A DNA stretch of 64,000 bases from Paludicola sp. MB14-C6 (GTDB lineage Bacteria; Bacillota; Clostridia; Oscillospirales; Ruminococcaceae): the NCBI RefSeq assembly GCF_030908625.1, contig NZ_CP133133.1, positions 1,922,001 to 1,986,000 of the forward strand, given 5' to 3'. Positions within the stretch are counted from its first letter, which is position 1. Every line of letters starts with the position of its first letter. Position numbers and translations under genes: made by a program. The notes below the pieces were generated by a model that worked only from the letters and a program-made list of their open reading frames with translations, had not been told where the DNA came from and searched no databases. Shown piece after piece: positions 28,111 through 37,922 of the stretch.

Positions 28111-28270
28111 GTTAATGTCCTTTCGTTTATATATTTATTGACTGTATAGATTTAATCGAGTATAATTATATGGTAAATCTATATTATAGTTAAAAGTATA
28201 AACGAATGATAATCATATGCAATAGATTTATTTTAATTCTATAAAATATAAATATATAGGAGGTGAAAGA

Positions 28271-29179
28271 ATGCGTATATATATTTCCAATAATAAAGAG
28301 TATGTAGATGATATTGAGTATGATTTAGGTGCAAATATATTTAGTTTTATTGAACTTAATAATACGGAAGTATCAAGCCAGTTTAATAAAATATTAACTA
28401 TTTTATATGATAAATCAATAAGAATGAACAATAAGAATTTAATTAACGAATCTAAAAATTTTGCGACTGAAATTAAGAGAATACATCCATATTTTTCAAT
28501 AGTATCCGAGTTTATTGTGGATGAATTTGATTTAGATTTTGAACAGAGATCTAAAGAGAAACTCACTAAATATCTTCAGTATTTTTATATCACTATACCA
28601 CAAGTACGTTTAGCTACTTTATATTTACTTCAAACAAGTTTTAATATAGAACAGTTGAAAGATAAAACTTGGATGCAACGAGGTAATTTATATTTAAATA
28701 ATTTGTTTCTTAAACATATGATACAGGAATCTAATATTTTACCAAGCATTACATTAAGTGTTAAAAAGGATGTAGTTATAAAAACAATTGATGCAAAGAA
28801 GCTCATAGATGTAATTAATATTAATTTTTTATATCTATATGAAAACCGTATTCTATTTAGAAAGTGTAAAAACTGCGGTAAATTCTTCGTACTAGATGGT
28901 GCAAGCAACATTCAGTACTGTGAGCGAATTATTCCAGGATCAAAAAAAACTTGTCGTGAAATGGGCGCGGTTCTTATTTATCAGAAGAAGGCTTTTGATA
29001 ATCCTGTAGCTAAATTGTATAATAGGGAATATAAAAAACGCAACGCACGTATACGTTATGGAATGATAAGCAAGGAAGATTTTAATAACTGGGCAAATGC
29101 TGCTAGAATTCAAAGAGACAAGTGCTTACGTCAACGCATTACACTTGACGAATTTGTAAACTGGTTAGATAACAGTTGA
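28271..29179 (+). CDS. DUF6076-like protein with zinc-ribbon motif
   Basis: A protein of 302 residues. The N-terminal two thirds is helical and unfamiliar. The C-terminal part carries a metal-binding pattern CKNCGKFF ... YCE ... KTCREMGA, as in DUF6076 / CGNR-like proteins, followed by a basic helical tail with KLYNREYKKRNAR. This resembles proteins found next to Xis-like genes in clostridial mobile elements; the function is unknown, perhaps nucleic acid binding. AGGAGGTG precedes the ATG. It is divergent from the Xis gene, so the 160 bases between them probably hold both promoters. Confidence 0.65.
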   Translation: MRIYISNNKEYVDDIEYDLGANIFSFIELNNTEVSSQFNKILTILYDKSIRMNNKNLINESKNFATEIKRIHPYFSIVSEFIVDEFDLDFEQRSKEKLTKYLQYFYITIPQVRLATLYLLQTSFNIEQLKDKTWMQRGNLYLNNLFLKHMIQESNILPSITLSVKKDVVIKTIDAKKLIDVININFLYLYENRILFRKCKNCGKFFVLDGASNIQYCERIIPGSKKTCREMGAVLIYQKKAFDNPVAKLYNREYKKRNARIRYGMISKEDFNNWANAARIQRDKCLRQRITLDEFVNWLDNS

Positions 29180-29334
29180 TTGTTATTATAAAAGTGTGAT
29201 TTTTGACTCAAAAAACTTAATATTAATGTGATTTTATTGATTTTTTAATTGATACGGTGCATAATATATATAATAATGTGATTTTATATCATTATATTTT
29301 TATATTTTTGTGATATTATGAGTGAGGTGTTCGA

Positions 29335-30678
29335 ATGGAACGGTTAATATTAAATGATTTGTTAAAGTGGAAGGAATCAAAACATCGCAAACCTTTAATT
29401 TTAAAGGGCGTTCGCCAAGTGGGTAAGACTTGGATATTAAAGGAGTTTGGTAAACGTTATTATGACAATATTGCATACTTTAACTTTGATGAACACGAGG
29501 AGTATAAACAGTTTTTTGAGAAAACAAAAGATGTAGATCGTCTTCTTCAGAATTTAGTCATGGCAAGTGGGCAAATTGTAAAACCACATGAAACACTTAT
29601 TGTTTTTGATGAAATACAGGAATGTCCTAATGCATTAAATACATTAAAATATTTTTGTGAGAACACACCCCAATACCATGTTGCATGTGCCGGTTCCTTG
29701 CTCGGTATTACTTTAGCAAAACCATCTTCTTTTCCAGTAGGAAAGGTTGACTTTTTAGAAATAGGGCCAATGACATTTACTGAGTTCTTGATGGCAAACG
29801 GTGATCAGAATCTTGTTTCATATATGGATAGTATTGATACGATTGAACCAATACCTGATGCGTTCTTTAATCCTCTTTATGAAAAATTAAAGATGTATTT
29901 TGTTACAGGTGGTATGCCAGAAGCAGTAAAAGCATGGACAGAAGATCGCAATGTTGAGTTAATACAACAAGTGCTGTCTAATATTATTGGTGCGTATGAG
30001 CGCGATTTTGCGAAACATACTGAACCAAAGGACTTTCCTAAAATTTCATTAGTGTGGAAGTCTATTCCTTCTCAATTAGCTAGAGAGAACAAGAAGTTTA
30101 TCTACAAAGTAGTTAAAGAGGGCGCAAGAGCAAGAGAGTATGAGGATGCTCTACAATGGCTAGTTGACGCTAATTTAGCTGATAAGATATATCGCAGCAC
30201 AGCTCCTGGGCTACCTATTTCGGCTTATGATGACTTGTCTGCATTTAAACTATACCTAGTCGACGTTGGACTACTTCGTCGACTAGCTTTGCTTGCGCCA
30301 TCAGCATTCGGTGAGGGCAATCGTTTGTTTGTAGAGTTTAAGGGAGCGCTTAGTGAAAACTATGTGCTACAAGCCCTTAAAAATCAATTTGAAGCCACAC
30401 CACGCTACTGGGCAATAGATAATCCACGGTATGAAGTAGACTATCTAATACAGCGTGAAAATGACATTATTCCCGTAGAAGTGAAATCCGAGGATAATGT
30501 GGAAAGTAAGAGCCTTAAGAAGTTTAAAGAGAAGTTTGGAGATAAAATCAAACTGCGTGTGCGCTTTTCACTGAATAATTTAAAACTAGATGATGATGTT
30601 TTGAATATACCATTGTTTATGGCTGATTATGCCGATAAGATAATTGGAATGGTGATGAGGAAGATGGAGGTGAATTAA
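29335..30678 (+). CDS. AAA ATPase with DUF4143 domain
   Basis: A protein of 447 residues. It opens with a P-loop GVRQVGKT at 25-32 and Walker B LIVFDEIQEC, the AAA_14 domain; the second half (LYLVDVGLLRRLA ... NYVLQALKNQ ... YEVDYLIQ ... IPVEVKS) is DUF4143, which resembles a PD-(D/E)xK nuclease-like fold. These proteins are widespread in Clostridia and Bacteroidetes and have no established role; a link to mobile elements or defence has been suggested only by occurrence. GAGGTG precedes the ATG. It is the last gene before a strong terminator. Confidence 0.85.
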   Translation: MERLILNDLLKWKESKHRKPLILKGVRQVGKTWILKEFGKRYYDNIAYFNFDEHEEYKQFFEKTKDVDRLLQNLVMASGQIVKPHETLIVFDEIQECPNALNTLKYFCENTPQYHVACAGSLLGITLAKPSSFPVGKVDFLEIGPMTFTEFLMANGDQNLVSYMDSIDTIEPIPDAFFNPLYEKLKMYFVTGGMPEAVKAWTEDRNVELIQQVLSNIIGAYERDFAKHTEPKDFPKISLVWKSIPSQLARENKKFIYKVVKEGARAREYEDALQWLVDANLADKIYRSTAPGLPISAYDDLSAFKLYLVDVGLLRRLALLAPSAFGEGNRLFVEFKGALSENYVLQALKNQFEATPRYWAIDNPRYEVDYLIQRENDIIPVEVKSEDNVESKSLKKFKEKFGDKIKLRVRFSLNNLKLDDDVLNIPLFMADYADKIIGMVMRKMEVN

Positions 30679-30840
30679 AAAGAGGAAATAAGAAGGTTAT
30701 GCTTAATAAAAGAAATATGATTTAACATGAATAAAGCGTCACATTTATATGTATAAATAAAAGTATGAAAAGTTTAATAGTAGTTATCAATTGATAACTT
30801 TTCTAAGTTTAAAGAAAAATTGCGATTTTTCTGGATTTTT

Positions 30841-30885
30841 TCTATAAAATAAACCCGCCATTTTATGGCGGGTTTATTTTATAGA
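30841..30885. terminator. long hairpin terminator
   Basis: About 20 bp of stem including AAATAAACCCGCCA / TGGCGGGTTTATTT with a short loop. A related terminator core (AAACCCGCCA) recurs at 51069-51099. Confidence 0.8.
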
Positions 30886-31029
30886 ATGGATTTAGATAAG
30901 TAGCACTTTTCAATTGACATATTCACTAAAATTTTACTCCGCATTTTAGTATCAACATAACGATTGTTGCAATATGCACAAACAAAAATGTTCAACGTGA
31001 ATATATATTGACAAATTTATGCAGCAGTA

Positions 31030-31057
31030 TTTACATTTATATTCATAGTAGTATAAT
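31030..31057 (+). promoter_or_regulatory. promoter of the island transporter operon
   Basis: TTTACA, 16-base spacer, TATAAT, about 77 bases before the first gene of the operon. Confidence 0.5.
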
Positions 31058-31133
31058 AAAAATATACTTATTGTCGATTAATGAAAAATTTCAAATAATA
31101 TTTTACATAAAACTCAAAGGAGAAGAGAAACAT

Positions 31134-31859
31134 ATGAAAAAAATGATAGGAACCATTATTGTTATTGTTTGCGCTTTGGCTTGTATTGTTTTTTATTTTG
31201 TTTTATCAAAAGAAAAAACTGAACCAACTGGAGAAAATCATAAAGGAGTATCCAGCCAAAGTGATGTATACACCCCACAGGCATCTGAAGGACAAACCTT
31301 TGATAAAGAAATACCATTAGATAAATTATTAGTTGATTCCACAAAGCCTTTTACTCGATATGGATTAACTTATACCTTAATCGATTATAAATTTACAAAA
31401 AGCGCGAAAGATCTTAATCCCAAATATATTGATTATCTAGGTGATGTTAAGTATGACAAACAAGGCAATATTTTAGACAATTCTTATTATCTTATTTATA
31501 AAATCAAAATTAAAAATATTACAAAGCAAAAACAAGATGTAAATACTGCAGTTGCAGAACCTTTTTGGAAAGATGGAAAGCAACATGATCAAAGAGGGTT
31601 TGTTCAATATAGTAATCATAATACTGACCTAAAAGGTTCACATGCATTATACAACATATTTAACCCGAATGAAGAAAAAGAATTTATTTTCGCCTCAACA
31701 CTTAACGCGAACTGGGCTCTTCATCAAAGCTGTCCAATTATTACTAAAAATTCACAATATTATTTATTTCTAAATCCTATAGGGGCAACAATGTATACAG
31801 ATGACCAGCAAGCTTTTATTTCATTAAATTGGAAAGAAAAATGGGAAGATGAAAAGTAA
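31134..31859 (+). CDS. membrane-anchored extracytoplasmic protein (DUF5027-like)
   Basis: A protein of 241 residues with an N-terminal membrane anchor (about residues 4-25; no lipobox cysteine followed by a cleavage site is clear) and an extracytoplasmic domain. The domain has the pattern of a beta-sandwich seen in DUF4352/DUF5027-type proteins (YGLTYTLIDYKFTKS ... YYLIYKIKIKNITK). Proteins of this kind often accompany ABC transporters of unknown substrate. ATG at 31134 follows AAAGGAG. It is the first gene of the operon that continues with ABC permeases, an ATPase and two related but shorter proteins (36442, 37288). Confidence 0.6.
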   Translation: MKKMIGTIIVIVCALACIVFYFVLSKEKTEPTGENHKGVSSQSDVYTPQASEGQTFDKEIPLDKLLVDSTKPFTRYGLTYTLIDYKFTKSAKDLNPKYIDYLGDVKYDKQGNILDNSYYLIYKIKIKNITKQKQDVNTAVAEPFWKDGKQHDQRGFVQYSNHNTDLKGSHALYNIFNPNEEKEFIFASTLNANWALHQSCPIITKNSQYYLFLNPIGATMYTDDQQAFISLNWKEKWEDEK

Positions 31860-32181
31860 GGAGAAAGATATGAAAGCAGTTTTTAAACTTGAATGGAAAC
31901 GAATGAAAAAAAGCTACGGGTTTTGGATTTCTTTAGCAATAGGCGTAACGATTGCATTATTGCAATACATACTAATGGTATTCCCTGCAGGAAGGTATAT
32001 TTTTATAACCGAACAAGGTAAGAGCATCTTAGGTTATCCAACAAATGCCATTCAAATATGGATGGGCATGGAAGGCGGATCATTATGGGGATATATTTAT
32101 GCCATGATTCTACCATTGATGGTTACAATCCCTTTTGCAAGCACATATTATTCAGATAAAAAAACAGGATATGTAAAAAAC

Positions 32182-33664
32182 GAGACTCCCGAAAATTTTG
32201 TGTAAAAGTGAATAAGGTACTTCCAATCAGACAAGAATTAAGATAATAAATTCAAGTATGAAAGGAAGTATTTTTTTATGGAAAAGCAACCGAAAGAGTT
32301 ATTAAAAGAGTATGTGAACAGCCAAAACTTCACAAGCACAACAGAGGTTATGCAGGCAATGAAAGAGATGTTCAAAGATGTTCTTCAGCAAGTTATGGAT
32401 AGTGAATTAGACGAAGAATTGGGTTACCAAAAAAGTCAAAGAATAGCGAACGATGACGGAAAAAGCATGTCGAAAAATTATCGAAATGGATATTCAAAGA
32501 AAACAGTTAAAACACAACTTGGCGAAGTGGATATTAATGTTCCTCGTGATAGAAACGGTGAATTTGAACCACAAATTATTGGTAAATATAATCGTAATGC
32601 TGACGGGATGGAAGAAAAAATTATTGCACTTTACTCTTGTGGCATGTCTCAACGAGATATTGCTGAACAAGTAAAAAATCTTTATGATGTAGAAATTTCA
32701 GATGGACTAGTAAGCAAGATAACAGAAAAAATAATGCCGGAAGTAACAGCATGGCAAAACCGTCCACTAGATAGTGTATACCCATTTGTGTTCATGGATG
32801 CAATACACTACAAAGTAAAAGAAAACAATCAGTTTGTAACGAAAGCAGCATATGTGGTTTTAGGAATTACACTTGAAGGAAATAAAGATATATTGGGCAT
32901 TTGGATTGGAGAAAACGAGAGCTCAAAATTCTGGTTGAGCGTTATGAATGACTTGAAATCAAGGGGTTTGCAAGATGTATACCTATTTTGTGTTGACGGT
33001 TTAAAAGGTTTTAAAGAAGCAATCAATGCAGCATATCCCAAAGCGCACATTCAACGTTGTATTATACATCAAATTCGATATTCAACACGATATGTAGGAT
33101 ACAAAGATATCAAGAAGTTAATGGCAGATCTAAAACTAGTATATCAAGCTGTTACAGAGGAAGAAGCATTGAATAATCTAATATCATTCAAAGAAAAATG
33201 GGGTAAAAGTTATCCTTCTTGCATAAAGAGTTGGGAGGATAACTGGGATATACTATCAACCTTTTTTGCATATCCAACTGATGTAAGGAAAATAATATAC
33301 ACAACTAATATTATTGAGGGATTAAACAGGCAGTTCAGACAAATAACCAAGAATAAACCATCATTTCAAAATGATGATAGTTTAAAAAGGATACTGTATT
33401 TAGCTTCAAAAAAAATTGTCGAACGATGGACACAACGTTGTCGAAATTGGGACGTTGTTTTAAACCAATTAAACATCATGTTTTCGGACAGAATCGCTGG
33501 ATGATTCTATGTTCATCCGCCAAAATTTAATGACAAAAGGGGCATGCCCCTTTTGTCATTAAATAAACTTGTTTCAACTAACCTATACACTATGTCAATT
33601 ACTATTTTGTTCCTATTTCTTGTTCTGATTGTTTTTCTATTTACACAAAATTCTTGGTATACCC
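32182..33664 (+). mobile_element. IS256-family insertion sequence, copy 2
   Basis: 1483 bases in the opposite orientation to copy 1 at 24140-25622, with matching ends. It interrupts an ABC permease gene; the host gene flanks read through in frame when the element is removed, so these flanks are original. The target repeat around AAAAAC is blurred by a one-base difference in an A-run. Confidence 0.9.
32278..33504 (+). CDS. IS256 family (mutator-type) transposase
   Basis: A protein of 408 residues, identical to that of copy 1 on the minus strand at 24300-25526, with the same intact acidic catalytic residues. Identity of the two copies implies a recent duplication within this genome or island. 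An AAAGGAAG site precedes the ATG. It ends shortly before the IS-borne palindromic terminator, which would also block transcription of the downstream permease genes from the operon promoter. Confidence 0.95.
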   Translation: MEKQPKELLKEYVNSQNFTSTTEVMQAMKEMFKDVLQQVMDSELDEELGYQKSQRIANDDGKSMSKNYRNGYSKKTVKTQLGEVDINVPRDRNGEFEPQIIGKYNRNADGMEEKIIALYSCGMSQRDIAEQVKNLYDVEISDGLVSKITEKIMPEVTAWQNRPLDSVYPFVFMDAIHYKVKENNQFVTKAAYVVLGITLEGNKDILGIWIGENESSKFWLSVMNDLKSRGLQDVYLFCVDGLKGFKEAINAAYPKAHIQRCIIHQIRYSTRYVGYKDIKKLMADLKLVYQAVTEEEALNNLISFKEKWGKSYPSCIKSWEDNWDILSTFFAYPTDVRKIIYTTNIIEGLNRQFRQITKNKPSFQNDDSLKRILYLASKKIVERWTQRCRNWDVVLNQLNIMFSDRIAG

Positions 33665-34170
33665 TAAAAACATTTTCTTAAGAACCAAAAAAGTTTACTA
33701 TTTACTATCGAAATACATTGTAACATTTCTGTCCGCCTTTATTGTTAGTGTAGTGCCATTACTTTTAAATTTATTTTTGACCATGGCAACCGTACCAAGC
33801 TTAATGTCACAACATAATGGCCAATATGAGATTTTTTATCAATTTATGTTTAGTAATTTATTTTATACTCACCCATTTATTTATACTTATTTATATATTT
33901 TTATAATTGGAATTTTTTGTGGAGTAATTGCCTCTATTGCTCTTGCAATTTCATATTTTATTTCAAATTATTTTGTAAACCTATTATCCCCATTTATTAT
34001 TTGTATGTTTATTGGGTATATCTCTCAAATTATTCACAAACCGCAAATAGATCCATTTAATATGTTAAGATCAAACCAAGGGTGTATTGGAATAACATTT
34101 GGGGCATTAGTTATAGAAGTATCTATTTTATTTATTGCTTGTTTTGTTATTTATATGGTTAAAGGAGTAC

Positions 34171-34941
34171 ATGATGACACACTCTAAGTATTTGACAAGA
34201 ATGAAATATGATTATAAGCAAATTACTCTTTATATTTTTTTATGCATCGTACTAGAATCAGCCTATCTTTATTATGCATTAACAATAAATCAAGAAATGC
34301 AATCTTTTTATAATTTATCCACTTCAGTTGCAGATAGTTTTTGTTTTTTGCATGAATGCAAAATATTTCCTATCATTAACATAATAGTTATAGTAACCGG
34401 TATGTTTTTATTTAAAACCGATTTTGATGCTAACAGAATATTACGAAATAGGAAAAAAGAAAGCGTTTATTTCTATCAATGTATGAAAGCATTTGTTTAT
34501 TCGTTAATTTTTTCTTTATACATATTGGTGTTAGGTTGCATCATCAGCTTTCAAAAGTTTAAATGCTTATATAATTGGTCAACAACTGATAGTAATTTTT
34601 TTCGTGCTACAAAAACCGTTGCCCATTTCGGATTTACACCAGTTATCATTGCGTTTTTTTTAACAACTTTTTTTACATTCTTGTTAACATTTTTAATACT
34701 GATTTTGTTATATTGGTTGACAAACAAATTATGGGTTGGAATATCAGTAGCTATAATCTTATGTTTTATTGAGAGAAAAGTACCTTTATTTTTCGGACAA
34801 TACGCTCTTTACAACTGCATATTTAAGCATAATTATTTAAAGACTTATTTTATTTTACCAATGGCAACAATCATTATATTGATTGCTATTCAATCCATTG
34901 TGATACGGCGAAAGGAGTTTTTAGATGCGAAAAAGCAATAA
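34171..34941 (+). CDS. ABC transporter permease-like membrane protein
   Basis: A protein of 256 residues with about six hydrophobic helices and few charged loops, in the style of ABC-2 type permease subunits. ATG at 34171 lies just after AAAGGAG and overlaps the end of the interrupted permease by 17 bases, so the genes were translationally coupled. It overlaps the next permease gene as well. The family assignment rests on membrane topology and on operon context with an ABC ATPase; the substrate is unknown. Confidence 0.65.
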   Translation: MMTHSKYLTRMKYDYKQITLYIFLCIVLESAYLYYALTINQEMQSFYNLSTSVADSFCFLHECKIFPIINIIVIVTGMFLFKTDFDANRILRNRKKESVYFYQCMKAFVYSLIFSLYILVLGCIISFQKFKCLYNWSTTDSNFFRATKTVAHFGFTPVIIAFFLTTFFTFLLTFLILILLYWLTNKLWVGISVAIILCFIERKVPLFFGQYALYNCIFKHNYLKTYFILPMATIIILIAIQSIVIRRKEFLDAKKQ

Positions 34942-35749
34942 ACTTTTTTTTTATGATTTAAAGTACGGAATTGTTAAAAAGATATATCGTTATATCCCAA
35001 TAATACTAATCACATTTTTTTATTTAATCTATATGAAATACACCATTCAAAATTCTCTTATGCCCGATAACCCATCTTGGGGCGATTATTTGTTGTGGAT
35101 GTTTTATGGAATGGAACCATATATCCCAGAAGAGCGATTCATCATCCCAATGGCATGGCTTTTTATGCAAGTATATATTATTATGATGGTCGGTAATTAT
35201 GCAATTCATGATTTATATGGATTTGGCCAACAAATAATGTTGCGATCAAAAAAACGCAATTACTGGTGGTTTTCTAAATGCTTATATTGCGTTTCAACTG
35301 TGTTATTATATTATATCATTATAAATTTAATTGTTTTTTTATACGCAATATTTTCTGGTGCACAATTAACGTTAAACACAACACAATGTGTTACCTGTTT
35401 TATGCATAGCAACGATGCATCTTTGCTGTCCGATAATGGTTGGATTCTTTCAACATTCGTATTGCCAGTTTTAACGTCTTGCACATTTTGTTTCATGCAA
35501 TTAGCGTTATCCTTTTTAATCAAGCCATTCTATAGCTACGTGGCAATTATTGCAATTTATATTGCCTCATTATTTTATAATACACCATTACTGATAGGCA
35601 ACTATAGTATCATTGCAAGGAATACAGTGCTCAAAGCGGGAGCAACAAGCTTTGGTATTGCAAGTATTTCTAATATCGTTATCATGTTAATTTGTGTGAT
35701 AATTGGCTCTATTTACATAAAGAAATATAATATTATAAAAAGTAATTAA
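34925..35749 (+). CDS. ABC transporter permease-like membrane protein
   Basis: A protein of 274 residues with six likely membrane helices, starting MRKSNKLFFYDLKYGIVKK, a typical cytoplasmic head of ABC-2 permeases. The start at 34925 follows AAAGGAG and overlaps the preceding gene by 17 bases. With the interrupted permease and the gene at 34171 it makes three membrane subunits for one ATPase, an arrangement known for peptide exporters and bacteriocin immunity or resistance transporters. That similarity is only in layout. Confidence 0.65.
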   Translation: MRKSNKLFFYDLKYGIVKKIYRYIPIILITFFYLIYMKYTIQNSLMPDNPSWGDYLLWMFYGMEPYIPEERFIIPMAWLFMQVYIIMMVGNYAIHDLYGFGQQIMLRSKKRNYWWFSKCLYCVSTVLLYYIIINLIVFLYAIFSGAQLTLNTTQCVTCFMHSNDASLLSDNGWILSTFVLPVLTSCTFCFMQLALSFLIKPFYSYVAIIAIYIASLFYNTPLLIGNYSIIARNTVLKAGATSFGIASISNIVIMLICVIIGSIYIKKYNIIKSN

Positions 35750-35765
35750 TAAAGAGGTTATAAAA

Positions 35766-36449
35766 ATGAAAATTGAAATTAAAAATGTAACAAAGAAAAT
35801 AGGCAAAAAAATTGTATTAAACAATATAAATATGGAATTTGAATCCGGAACTATTTATGGATTGAAGGGGGTAAATGGAAGCGGAAAAACAATGCTTATG
35901 AGATGTATTTGCGGTTTACTTCTTCCAACAGAGGGAACGGTTACAATTGACGGAAAAGTACTGGGTAAAGATATCTCTTTTCCCGAAAGCGTTGGTGCAT
36001 TAATAGAAAATCCGGCTTTTCTATCCAATGAAACAGGCTTTGAAAATCTAAATGCATTGGCATCCATTAAAGGTGAAGTTGGAAAAGAACGTATTGATGA
36101 AGTTCTTACTATTGTTGGTTTAAAAGATGCCCGTAATTTAAAATATCGTAAATATTCGCTTGGAATGAAACAACGTTTAGGGATAGGTGCGGCAATTTTA
36201 GAAAAACCCGAAATCTTAATATTAGATGAGCCTTTAAATGCTTTAGACGATAAAGGCATTGAAGCTGTACATACCATTCTAGAACAAGCAAAAAAGGACA
36301 ATCAATTAGTCATTATTGCTTGCCATGATTACTTAGAGTTGGTTTCTTTAACCGATGTTATTTACCATTTGGAAAATGGATATTTTAAAGGCTCTGAGAA
36401 AAGCGACAAATCCATTTTAGAAAAAATGGGAGGCATTAAAAATGAGTAA
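35766..36449 (+). CDS. ABC transporter ATP-binding protein
   Basis: A protein of 227 residues. Walker A GVNGSGKT at 35-42, signature SLGMKQ at 131-136, Walker B ILILDEP at 150-156 and the switch histidine in IACHD. It should power export or resistance by the membrane subunits encoded just before it. It starts 16 bases after the second permease, and the next gene begins inside its last codons (8-base overlap), so all belong to one operon. Confidence 0.92.
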   Translation: MKIEIKNVTKKIGKKIVLNNINMEFESGTIYGLKGVNGSGKTMLMRCICGLLLPTEGTVTIDGKVLGKDISFPESVGALIENPAFLSNETGFENLNALASIKGEVGKERIDEVLTIVGLKDARNLKYRKYSLGMKQRLGIGAAILEKPEILILDEPLNALDDKGIEAVHTILEQAKKDNQLVIIACHDYLELVSLTDVIYHLENGYFKGSEKSDKSILEKMGGIKNE

Positions 36450-37056
36450 AATTACAAAGCGCATTATAGCAATTGGTTTGTGTGTTGCGTTGGTTGGTAC
36501 ATGGGGTTTCTTTTTCAAACGAGCCAACAGCGTTCAAAAGAGTCCTAAAATTGAAGTTACAAAAAAGAATGAAGCACTAATTGATAAAGAACTCGGAATC
36601 AAGATTCAGTTTGTTTCGAAAAAAGAATGTAAGGTTTCGGATATATTAGAGCCAACATCTCCATACTATAAGAGCTTTTTGATGAATCAACCTATAACTC
36701 CTGAAAACATTCAAAAACTTGATAATGATTATCGAGTATTTATAATTGAAACTTCAGTAACAAATATAACCGATAAACCGATACCTTATAAAAGACCTTA
36801 TTTTAAACTAGGTATTGATGCGCATCAAATGGACTATGATTTAGAACTGGTCTATGCACTTATGGATAAATATGGCGAATCAAACCCGGATCCAGCAGAA
36901 AAAAAGGAAATACAACCGAATGAAACCGTAAAATATAAAACTGCATATCGGTCAAATGCAATGGAAATGCCTAGAAAAATGTTAGAAGAATTAAATTTTG
37001 ACGACATGTATTTAACCTATCGAGCTTACCCTGTGAAGCAAATTCTTGAAATATAG
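36442..37056 (+). CDS. membrane-anchored extracytoplasmic protein, paralog A
   Basis: A protein of 204 residues: a basic start, one membrane helix at about residues 7-25 and an extracytoplasmic domain with repeated beta pattern (YRVFIIETSVTNITDKPI). It is related in design to the first protein of the operon and highly similar to the next gene. The GGGAGG site lies within the ATPase gene. Such proteins may be accessory or substrate-contacting parts of the transporter. The function is unknown. Confidence 0.6.
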   Translation: MSKITKRIIAIGLCVALVGTWGFFFKRANSVQKSPKIEVTKKNEALIDKELGIKIQFVSKKECKVSDILEPTSPYYKSFLMNQPITPENIQKLDNDYRVFIIETSVTNITDKPIPYKRPYFKLGIDAHQMDYDLELVYALMDKYGESNPDPAEKKEIQPNETVKYKTAYRSNAMEMPRKMLEELNFDDMYLTYRAYPVKQILEI

Positions 37057-37246
37057 AGATTGTAAGATGCTATTAAAAAAGCAAATCAAACTATTTATGT
37101 TCAATTCTTAAGTAAACATTAAGGTGAACCTTTTTTGCTTTAAGGCACTATCCCTTTATTGTTTTGGCCTTATAATAAATTTTATAAGTAACATTATATC
37201 GGTTAATGGTTTCAGATTTATTTGGAAAAAATTTAATTTTGTATGA

Positions 37247-37922
37247 AAGCGACAAATCCATTTTAGAAAGAATGGGGGGCGTTAAAAATGAGTAAAATTA
37301 CAAAGCGCATTATAGCAATTGTTTTATGTGTTGCGTTAGTTGGTACATGGGGGTACTTTTTTAAGAGAGCAAATAGCGTTCAAAAGAGTCCTAAAATAGA
37401 AGTTACAAAAAAGAATCAAGCACTAATTGATAAAGAACTCGGAATCAAGATTCAGTTTGTTTCCAAAAAAGAATGTAAAGTTTCAGATGTATTAGAGCCA
37501 GCATCGAAAAACTACATGAGTTTTGTATCTAAGCCAGCTGATTTTGTTCAAGCTTCATCGCAAGAGATAAAAAGAATTGACAATGATTATCGAGTATTCA
37601 TTGTTGAGATAGGAGTAACAAATATAACCAATAAAGCAATACCTAAAAAACATCCTTTTTTGAGATTAGGAATTGATGAACATCAAATGGAATATGACTT
37701 AGAACTATGCAGAGGCCTTGATGAAAAAGAAGAAGCTACAAATGATGTACAAACACAAAGTAATGAAATACAACCAAATGAAACAGTTAAAATGAAAGAA
37801 GTATACTCAGTTTATATCCATAACATGTCAAAAAAACAAAATAATAATTTAAATTTTGACGACATGTATTTAACCTATCGAGCTTACCCTGTGAAGCAAA
37901 TTCTTGAAATATAGAGATTATC
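37247..37922 (+). repeat. tandem duplication unit (second copy of 36400-37064)
   Basis: The segment before the second paralog repeats the last dozen codons of the ATPase gene (GCGACAAATCCATTTTAGAA is shared), then the paralog gene, and ends with the same TAGAGATT after the stop codon. The unit therefore arose by tandem duplication of the ATPase 3' end plus the following gene; the copies have since diverged in the middle while both ends stayed nearly identical. Confidence 0.7.
37288..37914 (+). CDS. membrane-anchored extracytoplasmic protein, paralog B
   Basis: A protein of 208 residues that shares its first 50 residues and last 20 residues almost exactly with paralog A, while the middle is changed (a PADFVQASSQEI insertion and a more charged LCRGLDEKEEATND loop). 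It has the same single membrane anchor. Divergence confined to the middle suggests selection for a different ligand or gene conversion at the ends. It is the last gene of the operon inside the island. Confidence 0.6.
   Translation: MSKITKRIIAIVLCVALVGTWGYFFKRANSVQKSPKIEVTKKNQALIDKELGIKIQFVSKKECKVSDVLEPASKNYMSFVSKPADFVQASSQEIKRIDNDYRVFIVEIGVTNITNKAIPKKHPFLRLGIDEHQMEYDLELCRGLDEKEEATNDVQTQSNEIQPNETVKMKEVYSVYIHNMSKKQNNNLNFDDMYLTYRAYPVKQILEI

Larger units (their letters stand above)
30679..31133. other. 455-bp intergenic region with terminator and promoter
   Basis: No gene recognised. It holds a palindrome GTTATCAATTGATAAC (30784-30799), the long terminator at 30841-30885 and the promoter of the transporter operon at 31030-31057. 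The remainder is A/T-rich without further visible structure. Confidence 0.5.
31870..34187 (+). pseudogene. ABC transporter permease interrupted by IS256 copy 2
   Basis: The N-terminal part (31870-32181) reads MKAVFKLEWKRMKKS ... STYYSDKKTGYVKN. After the insertion sequence the frame continues from about 33666 as IFLRTKKVYYLLSKYIV to the stop at 34187. Joined, they give an ABC-2 type permease of about 277 residues with six or so membrane helices. As it stands the N-terminal fragment ends with residues ETPENFV read from the IS end, and the distal fragment has no good start. The transporter is therefore probably inactive unless the IS excises precisely. An AAGGAGAAAG site precedes the start. Confidence 0.8.

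Noticed and set aside
24140..33664. The present order results from inversion between the two IS256 copies.
   Set aside because: The flanks of copy 2 join into one permease reading frame, and the flanks of copy 1 share a near-perfect 8-base repeat, so both copies still sit in their original surroundings.
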